Shown: one piece after another, positions 22,553 through 32,125 of the stretch | Position numbering within the stretch: the stretch's first letter is position 1 | How the letters are laid out: every line of letters starts with the position of its first letter | Source of the DNA: Hexactinellida sp. DTS-2022 | Lineage: Eukaryota > Porifera > Hexactinellida | Assembly: GCA_028753945.1 (NCBI GenBank) | Contig: JAPNXP010000012.1 | Coordinates: forward strand, 5,044,501-5,108,500 | Length of the DNA stretch: 64,000 nucleotides | Direction of reading: 5' to 3' | Made by a program: the position numbers and the translations under genes | Notes under the pieces: model-generated | Databases searched by the model: none | The model's input: only the letters and a program-made list of their open reading frames with translations | Told to the model about the DNA's origin: nothing

Positions 22553-24343
22553 TTGCACTTATTCATTGATCACGTCAGTAGACTCAGTACCCTTATAATA
22601 CATTTTCAACTGAGCATGCTTCAAGTTATAATTTTAGACACTTCTCATTGTTGGAACGGGACAAAAATAGTGTCATTCAATGGAGGAGACGTTTGTATTT
22701 CAAAAATATATATATTGATTACAATTGTTTTTGCACTTAATGATCCATTAAAAAATTCGAATAATTTAGAAAACATGCTTGGCTTTATTTTTAGTAAACC
22801 TGAAAATGTTGATTTTCCAATTATTAATGCATTTGAAAAAGATACAAAATTATTTTATAGTAGAAATTGTTTCGGCGAGTTTTATATAGATAGAGAAGAG
22901 TTAAATAGCATAGTTACATAGATGATGATGGTAAATATCGATTGAATATAGAATGGACTAGTCTAATTGCTAAAAGTTTTTCAGAAATAAATTCAATTTG
23001 TGTTTTAAAGTTTAAACATTATTGGTTCAAAAAAATGTGATAGTAGGAAATTTAAATCCTCGTTTTTCCAAACTTGGGCAGTATGTAAATTCTCTAATTG
23101 TTTTTCTGTAACTTTTTCAATTGAGAATGATTTTAATTCAATAGATTATAATGCTTAGCTATCGGCTATCATTCCAATGGTGATATTTCGTTAGAACATG
23201 CAAATAATAAAACTACTCATGCACGTCACATTAATGCATGTGAAAGGAAAAAAATGGGGTAACAATTAATTAATATTTCAGCAAGTAATATTTTTAATAG
23301 ACAATTATATTGGAAAAGAATATCGAGGCATTCAAAAGGGGTAATTTCTCTAATCTAAAATCCCGACAAACTTTGTGAAGAATTAAATCAGACATGAACT
23401 CTATAGATAGGTCTCCAATGACGATATAATAGATATTTTGGAAACTGAAATACTTTTCCGTTTAGAGTTACCTGACGATCAAATACCGGTTACATTAAAT
23501 ATATGGTACAAGATCCATTTATTATTAATGTATATACCTTAAAACAGATAGAAGTTTTTAAATTCTTAAAAAATAAAAATATTGTACTGAATATCGACGC
23601 CACGAGTTCTATTATTAAAGTGCCATCAATATGTGCAAAATCGATATACTATTATGCTCTTACTTTACAGCACCCTGAATTTTGCACGAGCCCTGTACCT
23701 GTTGCAGAAATGATAAGTAGTGCCCAGGGATTCTCCGAAATAACTCCTTTTTTAAATAAATGGATTTTAACTAGTAAGCTAATTCTCCATAAGATATAAA
23801 TATTGACCAAGTTGAAATGGACTATAGTTAACCATTAATGCATAGTACATGTTTAGCATTCAATAAACAAAGTATATCCATATATATTTATCTAAATGCT
23901 GGGAAATTGTAAACTGTAAAACCAATGCAAATTTTAAATTTACCAACTGTATTGCATCTCCTTCGACACACATAATCCAAGTATTAGTTACAAATTAGCT
24001 AAGAATTATAAAATTGATAAACGACTCAAACAGTTAGTGCTACATGCATGCGGTACTATGGTACAAAACAAATTCAAACATCGACGAAATAAATATTGTT
24101 TTTGCATCCCTGTGTGTTTTAATGACAACTGAATCAATGTTACCCCCAGTTACTAAGAGTTTGTTAGATTTAGAAAGTATAGTTAAAGACGATAACCCTG
24201 AAAATTTTGAAAAGGATACCTATATAAAAACTTCCCCTTTTGGGAGACATTTTGAGGGGATCTACAGTGAAATCTGTGCTAAAGTTTTAAAACTAAAACA
24301 ATTGACATCTAACAAAAATTATGTTATTACCCACAAATCCTAG
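22553..24343 (+). pseudogene. Decayed MULE/NOF-like transposase fragments
   Basis: Three separated reading-frame fragments lie between the arms: 22553-22921, 23503-23799 and 24044-24343, with many stops between them. The middle one contains LNIDATSSIIK (aspartate codon near 23596), IYYYALTLQHP, VPVAEMISS and ITPFLNKW. I recognise this order from MULE-type transposases of the NOF/foldback group, in which the aspartate of the DAT motif is a catalytic residue. No frame is intact, so the copy is not autonomous. The outer two fragments are assigned only by position. Confidence 0.55.
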
Positions 24344-24710
24344 AATATATCTTAACTTATTATATGCCATTGCTCTCCCTCATCTTACATACAAAAGTTA
24401 TTCTGTATTAGGTATTGTCTGTGAGGTATTGTGTATTATTAATACATCAGTTGTCTTTGTATGAAATAGTATTTTTAAAAATAATAATAATTTAGAGTTT
24501 TGAATGCAGTATAAATGTTGAGCAGAAAATACGAGAACTAGGCTGTATATAATTGACTATGGCAAAGACAAATTGGAAACGCTAAACTATAATAAATCAT
24601 TATCGAATTATTACCAAATAGATGAATACTTTAGCACATGTGCTTGTTCACTCGATCAATATAGAAATATATAATCTGAAGTAAATAGATGTTAAACTTT
24701 GCCAAGCTCT

Positions 24711-26218
24711 ATCTCATAGGAATATTGATATTTTTTTGAAATATTTTGAAATAAGAAACGTCCCTTACTCACAAACATGTATGCAAAGTTTGCAAAGTTT
24801 TAACTTCATTTTCGAAAAATTGTTGTCAAAAATAATTTTTTTTAGTGCTCAGACATAATTTTTAAAATAAATACAAAAAATAAAAATTATAAGATTTTTA
24901 TCCAGAATCAAAAATGTCCGTATCTCCCCTTTAAGGGGTGTAATTTTTGGCCAAATCCAACTGTGGGAAGGGCCTCAAATTTGGATTTGATCTGTGCTCA
25001 GTTGAATACTGCGCCAACTTCACACTCGTAAATATGATTAGTCATTATGGGATGAAAATTGATACATGTTTTTTGAAATAGTATAAACCTACATCGGGAA
25101 TAGAGCTGTGGCATCAATTTCAGCCCGCCAGCCTATAGTAGAGTGGAGTTATAACCAGATGCATCGTGCTCACTCAATTTGGATGTGGGATAATTATCTA
25201 GTGAAAATGGGTCATTTTTGCACTGTCACTGTCAAGTGGTTTTGGATGTTAGAGGCTAAAAATTGAAATAGCGTAAACCTACATCGGGGATAGAGCTGTG
25301 GTATAAATTTCAGCCCGCCAAGCAATGGTATAGTGTAGCTATAACCAGATGCATCGTGCTCACTCAATTTGGATGTGGAATAATTATCTAGTGAAAAAGG
25401 GTAATTTTTGCATTGTCACTGTCAAGTGGTTTTGGATGTTAGAGGCTAAAAATTGAAATAGCGTAAACCTACATCGGGGATAAAGCTGTGGTATAAATTT
25501 CAGCCCGCCAAGCAATGGTATAGTGTAGCTATAACCAGATGCATCGTGCTCACTCAATTTGGATGTGGGATAATTATCTAGTGAAAAAGGGTAATTTTTG
25601 CATTGTCACTGTCAAGTGGTTTTGGATGTTAGAGACTAAAAATTGAAATAGCGTAAACCTACATCGGGGATAGAGCTGTGGTATAAATTTCAGCCCGCCA
25701 AGCAATGGTATAGTGTAGCTATAACCAGATGCATCGTGCTCACTCAATTTGGATGTGGGATAATTATCCAGTGAAAAAGGGTAATTTTTGCACTGTCACT
25801 GTCAAGTGGTTTTGGATGTTAGAGACTAAAAATTGAAATAGCGTAAACCTACATCGGGGATAAAGCTGTGGTATAAATTTCAGCCCGCCAAGCAATGGTA
25901 TAGTGGAGTTATAACCAGGTGTATCGTGCTCACTCAAATTGGATGTGGGTTATCTAGTGAAAAAGGGTAATTTTTGCACTGTCACTGTCAAGTGGTTTTG
26001 GGTGTTAGAGACTAAAAATTGAAATTTCATAAACCTACATCGGGGATAGAGCTGTGGTATTAATTTTAGCCCCACAGCCTATGGTAGAGTGGAGTTATAA
26101 CCAGATGCATCGTGCTCACTTTTTGCTGCTGGACTTGCTGCTAACTTCACATGGAGTTATAACCAGATGCATCGTGCTCACTTTTTGCTGCTGGACTTGC
26201 TGCTAACTTCACATCCAT
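24711..26218 (-). repeat. Right arm of foldback element, six 190-bp repeats plus tip duplication
   Basis: ATCGTGCTC recurs near 25163, 25353, 25543, 25733, 25923 and 26111, and again near 26172 in a short duplicated tip. The sequence is the inverse of the left arm with scattered substitutions. It has one more 190-bp unit than the left arm. Confidence 0.9.
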
Positions 26219-26322
26219 CACTTGGGACTGATAATAATAGATTAACATAGTATTGCTATTAGGCGAACTCCACTGTAATATACTGATTACATGAATTTGA
26301 TTAATTAACATAATCTCATAGA

Positions 26323-27297
26323 ATGCGTCTCTTCTCGCTGCTTCTCATCCTGACTCTGTCAGGCAGCGCTCTCTCAGACAGCTCGCTCTCCTTCCTCCTG
26401 CTGGGGGACTGGGGAGGGGACTCGCGCTACCCCTACACCACCGCATCAGAGGTCTCCTGCGCTAAGCAAATGGGAACCAAGGCAGAGATGCTGTCTGCAA
26501 ACTTCACCGTCGCTCTAGGCGACAACATGTACTATGCAGGAGTTAAGAACGAATACGACACCAGGTTCCAAACCACCTTTGAGGACGTATTTACTGCGAA
26601 ATCTCTGCAACATAGATGGTATATATTGGCAGGTAACCACGACCATGTTGGTAACGTGTCTGGAGAGATCGCTTACACCTCTCACTCTAAGCGCTGGTAC
26701 TTCCCATCGCCATATTATAGCAGAGTATTCGCCATCCCTCGTTCCAAAGCAACTGTCCAGATAGTATTTATCGATACCGTTATCCTAAGTGGCCTGTCTG
26801 ATCCCAACGATCCCACGCAGCCGTATGAAATTATACACGAAGAATCACTCGCTAGGTCTCAATGGAAATGGATCGAGGATCAGTTGAAAGCGTCCACAGC
26901 AGACTGGTTGTTTGTCGCAGGCCACTACCCAGTGTGGTCTATAGCAGAACACGGACCAACAGAGTCTCTAGTACTACTGCTGAAGCCTCTGCTGGAAAAG
27001 TACAAGGTTACTGCGTATTTATGCGGACACGATCACAACATGCAACATCTCAGAGAAGACAACTCGGATGTTGATTACTTTGTCATTGGAGCTGGACATT
27101 TTGTCGATAGTTCTAAAGCACACAAGAATAAAGTACCCGAAAACTCCCTGAAGTATATCTACGGTCATGAGAATTCATTTTCAGATGGAGCCTTTGCTTC
27201 GATTACTGTCTCCAGTAAGAAATTTGAAATTACCTTTACCAACGTGAATGGACAATCTATCTACCAATACTCGAAATCGGATCCTAGAAAAGTGTGA
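26323..27297 (+). CDS. ACP5: Tartrate-resistant (purple) acid phosphatase, ACP5 type
   Basis: Single exon, 324 residues, the normal size for animal TRAP. Signal peptide about residues 1-18 (MRLFSLLLILTLSGSALS). All metal-site motifs of purple acid phosphatases are present in order: GDWGG, GDNMYYAGV, GNHDH, GHYPVWSIAEHGPT and CGHDHN. The enzyme hydrolyses phosphomonoesters in lysosomes or after secretion using a binuclear iron centre. The start codon lies only 45 bp after the outer end of the MITE that carries the foldback transposon, so its promoter is either inside that repeat or has been displaced. It converges with the next gene downstream. Confidence 0.95.
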   Translation: MRLFSLLLILTLSGSALSDSSLSFLLLGDWGGDSRYPYTTASEVSCAKQMGTKAEMLSANFTVALGDNMYYAGVKNEYDTRFQTTFEDVFTAKSLQHRWYILAGNHDHVGNVSGEIAYTSHSKRWYFPSPYYSRVFAIPRSKATVQIVFIDTVILSGLSDPNDPTQPYEIIHEESLARSQWKWIEDQLKASTADWLFVAGHYPVWSIAEHGPTESLVLLLKPLLEKYKVTAYLCGHDHNMQHLREDNSDVDYFVIGAGHFVDSSKAHKNKVPENSLKYIYGHENSFSDGAFASITVSSKKFEITFTNVNGQSIYQYSKSDPRKV

Positions 27298-27650
27298 ATT
27301 TAGAAAAGTGCGAGTGAATTTTTCTTGGACATCCCATAATGTATACACTGTATATACGGATTTGTGTCTAATACTCCTGTAAATATATATAAATTGTATC
27401 AGTTTTTTTTGTGCGCAAACGATGTTATCTGTTTAATAATAGATAATACACGTATTTTGAGATTTTTGTTATTTTAATTATGTTATATCATACAGGGGGA
27501 AATTTATGTATTCACTACAATAGTTAAGGTACAATAATTAGCAGACAGATTATTTTGTACATACACGTATATGAAATTACAACAACAAATTAATTCCACA
27601 CTTAAAATATTAGTTATTTTGCCTCATATTAACAGAGCCACGTAGTAGGT
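27298..27650. other. Convergent intergenic spacer
   Basis: 353 bp of AT-rich sequence between two gene 3' ends. No repeat or reading frame noted. Confidence 0.6.
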
Positions 27651-30600
27651 TTACATTGAGTCTAATTCATAATTGTTCTTGGCATCCAAAATCTTGAATA
27701 TGGTTACGATTTTATCTGTCACTCTCCCCTCTCTCCATATTTCTGCTCTTATCTTCTTAATTTGCCCGTTCCAGAGCGGGATCTTTTGTTTACTAAGAAT
27801 CAGTGCCACTCCCACTAAGAGAGGGAATATTAGCGTATAGTTAACAATCCAGTGACCTTGTAGGATGGTCGTTATAGCAAGTGACAACAAACAAAAGGAC
27901 TCGAAATGGTTGGAGATTACATTATTCGCTGGTTGGAATAGTGAATTAAAGATCATTGTGAAGAGACAGGTAATGGCGACTAAGTAGCTTATAATACTCG
28001 GATTAAGATAGTTTGAACCGTAGGAGAGCGCGAAAGAAATGACTAGTCTCAGTAATAACTTGTATATTTCCCACCACCTAAAATGATACTTGAATTGCCT
28101 GGTAATGTTGTGATGGAATTGGAACTCCTTTTCTGTACAGAAAACAATGAATAATAAGAAGAGTGGAATTGAAATAAGTACAAACATGTAGAATAAGCTC
28201 ATCAGAGTGGCAGCTAGATGCTGTTTCTGATAGCAAATAGTATCTCCGTGGTATAGCCAGTAACGATTGTCTCCAATCACTGGGCATGTCAGAATCATGA
28301 ATACATGAATTGATAGGTCTGTATATGTGAGAAGCAGCATTGACCAGATTTGCGTTGGAACATTTCGCGTTGACAACCAGCTTACTTTGGTTACCAGAAA
28401 TCTTTGTAGCGAATAGAAGATAAGCATGACAATCCAAGGAAATGTCATATCGAATACTGCGGTGTATAAAATGTTGTTCTCTGTGGAGAGACAGAAAGGT
28501 ACAATTTGTGTGACGAGCAGGTTTAAAGGTAGAATTGGAATCGCTAATGCAATGTACATAAACTGACTGAGGTAAGGGTTTGAGTTCACCAAGATCATGT
28601 AGAGCATGTTTGCATAGAAGACTATGCTTCGCCAGTAGTCATCGAACAGATTGACTCTAAACAACATTATTACCACACCGGCTGCTATAATGAGGGCAAT
28701 ACATAGTAATATACTCAAAACTGGGTTCTTACATTCAATGCAACCTTTGAATAGCTCGAGAGAGTGAAGGAAGGGTGAGAAAAAGAGCGCTTTTTTAGGA
28801 TCAGAACAATTTCCGCAAAGAATTCCTTTCAGCCCAGAGTGACACTGATCGTCTGGAAACATTGTATTCAAAAGGCAGTCGTTTTTTGATGCCCCGTAAG
28901 TACATTTACATCGCGACAATAAGCAGTTAGTACCGATAATATAATCTAAGCTCGGTATAACATATTTGTTAGCTATGTAGTATCCATGATTGACGCTTAT
29001 GTTGTTTCCCCCAGTACACGTATACCATTTTTTATTTGGATGACACACACACTGATTTTGATTTTCACCCGAACCCAAGAAGAAGCCAGGTGGACAATTG
29101 GCCATAATGACTCCAATGCACTTAATCTTATCGTAAAAACCTCTGATAGATTGTACACATATGACACCGAGCCCTTTCCACTTGCTTAGCATTGTAACTG
29201 GAGATGAGAATATTGTCAAGAAAGACTCCTTTGGTACATTATTCTCGATCATTTTTATGTATTTGTACCCCTTTTTGCTATTCTGTCCATCCGCGAATAT
29301 CCACCCGGTGAGGTTCGCACGAGTTTCTACGCTATTGTTGAAGAAGTCTTTGCTCCAAATGGTAATGTCAGCCACATAGCCCGGGTACATGTAGTAGAAA
29401 TTAATTACGTTGGGATGAAGTTTTTTCATTTTTAAGATAGTTTTTAATGTTACATGATCATTTTTCATCACAAATTGATCGAATATGCCATTTAGTTTGC
29501 AATGTTCCGAAAGTTTTATTTGGTGAATAGGATTATAATTCGGTACTCTACTCAACAAACTGAAATTGCAATGGATATAGTTCTGTGGAGATATTGTAAT
29601 ATTGAAATACATTTCTCGAGTATCATTCTTGCAAGTAGTAGTATTATCCGAGATTATTCTTCCCCTTATGATATTTGTATAAAAACATTCGCCAAGCATC
29701 TGAGTGTAACCCGTGTTCCCAGCACAAGTTTTGTTATTAGCTTTATTTTCCAGCAATGTAATAGTAGACCGATTTTTCTCATCTTGCATTCCTAAAAGGA
29801 AACACCAACGCCTGAACGTATTCGTGATTTTCGAGTTGAGAAACTGATTATGATATTCTAGGGTATATGCGTATATACCTCCACCATAAGTCGCAGCCTT
29901 GTTTCTGATTATATTCAATTCGCTTCCATTTCCACTCATTATTATCTTAGACTGGCTTGACAAGTAGATGCCACCACCACCCTCGTTTGCAGTATTATTC
30001 GCTATAATTAATTGTCCATTGACAAACAAATAACTGTATATCAGCCCAATTCCTCCCCCGTTTCCTCTTACCTCATTTGAAGCAACTGTAACGGAGTCGT
30101 TGATACCAATGCTTACTCTAAACCCAAGGATTGCTCCTGCGAAGTCCGCTCTATTTCCTGTGAATGTGCAGTTAGTAAGATATAGAGAGACACCTTCAGG
30201 TTCTAGAGACGAAGTTAACATCAACGCTCCTCCAAAGGTTCCATTGTTATTCTCGAATCGACAATTCTCGATTTCATTTAGTTTCGGTGGGGTTGAGTAA
30301 TCAATGTAGACTGCGCCACCTCTTAATGACTTGTTGTCCGTGAAATTACAATGATTAATGGAAAGTTCTGTATCCTTTCCATAGAGAAATAATGCAATTG
30401 CTCCTCCTTTAGGTTTTTCATGAAATTTTTTTCCAAATTTTGTATCTGTTACTCTACCCTTGATGAAGCTTCCTCTCTCAATCACAATCTTTGAGTTGGT
30501 TTGATAGTCGCCAATCAATACACACACTGCACCACCCTGGGCTGACTTGTATGAATTGAATATATTATCCGCTATGTGGATTAGAGATGCACCGTTTGAA

Positions 30601-31256
30601 CGATGAAAAACGGAGAGTACGCTTCCACACTTAACAGAGAAATTCTCCCTTTTAGTCTGATCGTCGGTATGATCCACCGACCAATTCATTCCTGTAAACA
30701 CATTTCTCTTAACTTCGAGTGACGAATAGTACGAGTAATTTTCATTCGAGAAAGAAATGATGGCTTTCGATGGACCATCATTTTCAATCAAAAACTCACT
30801 GTCCTCGACAGTTAGACTTTTCGTTCTGTTACTTAGCAAATTTAGGCCATACACGTTCTTAAACTTACACCTACTAACATTTACATATTCGCATTCATGG
30901 AAGTGGAAAAAAGCCAGATTTTCTGGTAGTTGTTCTTTAATGATCAAATGCTTATTACAATTTTGGAAAACGATGTCTTTAAATGTGACCTGTATGACAT
31001 TAACTATCGTTAGACTGAATTTGGTTTTATCTATGCAATAAACTGTTTTGTTATTCCCAACGAGTGTGAACTCTGTTAAGTTCCCAACTACTACGTTACC
31101 CTTCAAATTGTAAGAATTATTATGATCAAGGCTAATGTAAATAGTCGCATTACCTTCCTTCTGCTTGTTGACAATTATTTCTGCCAAATTTATGAGGACA
31201 CTTTGAGCTAAAATTAGCAAAGAGTAATTTAAAATAATCAAGACAAACAATTTCAT
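27651..31256 (-). CDS. Large beta-helix / multi-TM surface protein
   Basis: Single exon, 1201 residues. An N-terminal hydrophobic signal (MKLFVLIILNYSLLILAQS) is followed by about 450 residues of right-handed beta-helix (pectate-lyase-like) repeats. These show recurrent GGAVYI, GGALML, GGGIYL and GGGIYA motifs spaced 20-25 residues apart, with many N-glycosylation sequons. A cysteine-rich stretch (NCPPGFFLGSG..CVCHP; GLKGILCGNCSDP..CIEC) leads to a C-terminal region, from about residue 835, with several hydrophobic helices and the motif LLTYTDLSIHVF. The layout matches a group of uncharacterised proteins I associate with sponge and cnidarian genomes. The function is unknown; the shape suggests a cell-surface receptor or adhesion protein. 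It diverges from the TRPM gene across 0.87 kb. Confidence 0.8.
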   Translation of the reverse strand: MKLFVLIILNYSLLILAQSVLINLAEIIVNKQKEGNATIYISLDHNNSYNLKGNVVVGNLTEFTLVGNNKTVYCIDKTKFSLTIVNVIQVTFKDIVFQNCNKHLIIKEQLPENLAFFHFHECEYVNVSRCKFKNVYGLNLLSNRTKSLTVEDSEFLIENDGPSKAIISFSNENYSYYSSLEVKRNVFTGMNWSVDHTDDQTKRENFSVKCGSVLSVFHRSNGASLIHIADNIFNSYKSAQGGAVCVLIGDYQTNSKIVIERGSFIKGRVTDTKFGKKFHEKPKGGAIALFLYGKDTELSINHCNFTDNKSLRGGAVYIDYSTPPKLNEIENCRFENNNGTFGGALMLTSSLEPEGVSLYLTNCTFTGNRADFAGAILGFRVSIGINDSVTVASNEVRGNGGGIGLIYSYLFVNGQLIIANNTANEGGGGIYLSSQSKIIMSGNGSELNIIRNKAATYGGGIYAYTLEYHNQFLNSKITNTFRRWCFLLGMQDEKNRSTITLLENKANNKTCAGNTGYTQMLGECFYTNIIRGRIISDNTTTCKNDTREMYFNITISPQNYIHCNFSLLSRVPNYNPIHQIKLSEHCKLNGIFDQFVMKNDHVTLKTILKMKKLHPNVINFYYMYPGYVADITIWSKDFFNNSVETRANLTGWIFADGQNSKKGYKYIKMIENNVPKESFLTIFSSPVTMLSKWKGLGVICVQSIRGFYDKIKCIGVIMANCPPGFFLGSGENQNQCVCHPNKKWYTCTGGNNISVNHGYYIANKYVIPSLDYIIGTNCLLSRCKCTYGASKNDCLLNTMFPDDQCHSGLKGILCGNCSDPKKALFFSPFLHSLELFKGCIECKNPVLSILLCIALIIAAGVVIMLFRVNLFDDYWRSIVFYANMLYMILVNSNPYLSQFMYIALAIPILPLNLLVTQIVPFCLSTENNILYTAVFDMTFPWIVMLIFYSLQRFLVTKVSWLSTRNVPTQIWSMLLLTYTDLSIHVFMILTCPVIGDNRYWLYHGDTICYQKQHLAATLMSLFYMFVLISIPLFLLFIVFCTEKEFQFHHNITRQFKYHFRWWEIYKLLLRLVISFALSYGSNYLNPSIISYLVAITCLFTMIFNSLFQPANNVISNHFESFCLLSLAITTILQGHWIVNYTLIFPLLVGVALILSKQKIPLWNGQIKKIRAEIWREGRVTDKIVTIFKILDAKNNYELDSM

Positions 31257-32125
31257 TTTACTTTACTTCTTTAACTGTAATCCTGAATCTACTTTTATGT
31301 ATTTACAAGACTATCGAGTAATTTATTAAGGGACTCACTAGAGAAAGAAATCCCTTTTGATACACGCAAACAATTTCATTAAATTGATTTTTTGTGATTA
31401 ATTATTAGTAGATTTCTGTACTTACAATTTGCTTATTAAAGTATGGTGCAATTGGTGTATTAAGATTAGTATTACATAAGACAACGGTTAATTTATTATC
31501 CAATATTTCCTCAGATGTAAAACAAACTGATTGTGCAATGATTGTGGGATCTTGTTGCTAATCAATGGTGATTTACTTTCTGCCACATAATGGGATTATC
31601 TATTATTCAATTTTGGATATTAATTACAATTCAAGATTAAGTCCTTGGATTCGGTTGCTTCGTGATCTCGCTTGATTTATCTCAACTAACCAAATTCGTT
31701 TAATTTACCAGAAGAGCTGAGACACCATTTCGCCTACAAAATATCTAATTACTAATTAGAATGAATCACTCCGTTAGTTTAATTATTTAATATCTCTCAA
31801 CATCTATACTTTTTCTTATTAGCTGAGTCTAACAAGTTAGTTGAATGAATTACAGTATACTATATACTTTATTCTATTTTTAGTAATTTGATATTCCTGT
31901 CCGGGATTTTCCACTCATACTATCATCACGTGAATTGTTACCAGAAATAAACCATACTTTCTGCCACTATAATACTGATCAATTCCATAATATGACTTCA
32001 TATTTTGAACTACTGCGAATCCTTAATATTTCTATGCAATCCAACCAGATAAATAGTGCCCATCAAGTGATTGATGCTTTAATTAATCAGATCGTAATAA
32101 CTACCCACTTCAGCACGGATAAAAT
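31257..32125. other. Divergent intergenic region
   Basis: 870 bp between the start of the beta-helix gene and the start of the TRPM gene. AT-rich, no MITE recognised. A 75-residue frame at 31935-32162 overlaps the TRPM start in another frame and has no recognisable content. Confidence 0.5.

Larger units (their letters stand above)
21282..26218. mobile_element. Foldback (FB/NOF-like MULE) transposon, 4.9 kb
   Basis: The element begins ATGGATGTGAAGTTAGCAGC and ends with the exact inverse GCTGCTAACTTCACATCCAT. The 9-bp sequence CACTTGGGA flanks it directly at 21273-21281 and 26219-26227. Both arms (about 1.25 and 1.5 kb) are mainly 190-bp tandem repeats in opposite orientation, followed inwards by a further unique inverted stretch of about 360 bp. 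The central 2.2 kb carries fragments of a transposase. Long tandem-repeat arms with a 9-bp duplication are the hallmark of Drosophila FB elements, whose NOF segment encodes a MULE-type transposase. The right tip has an extra duplication of about 65 bp of the terminal sequence. Confidence 0.85.
21178..26277. mobile_element. Pogo-like MITE hosting the foldback element
   Basis: The left piece starts TACAGTGGTGTTCGCGTAATA (21178) and the right piece ends AGGCGAACTCCACTGTA (26277), with TA at both tips. Removing the inserted foldback element and one target copy leaves about 154 bp, the length of the other MITEs here. Confidence 0.75.
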
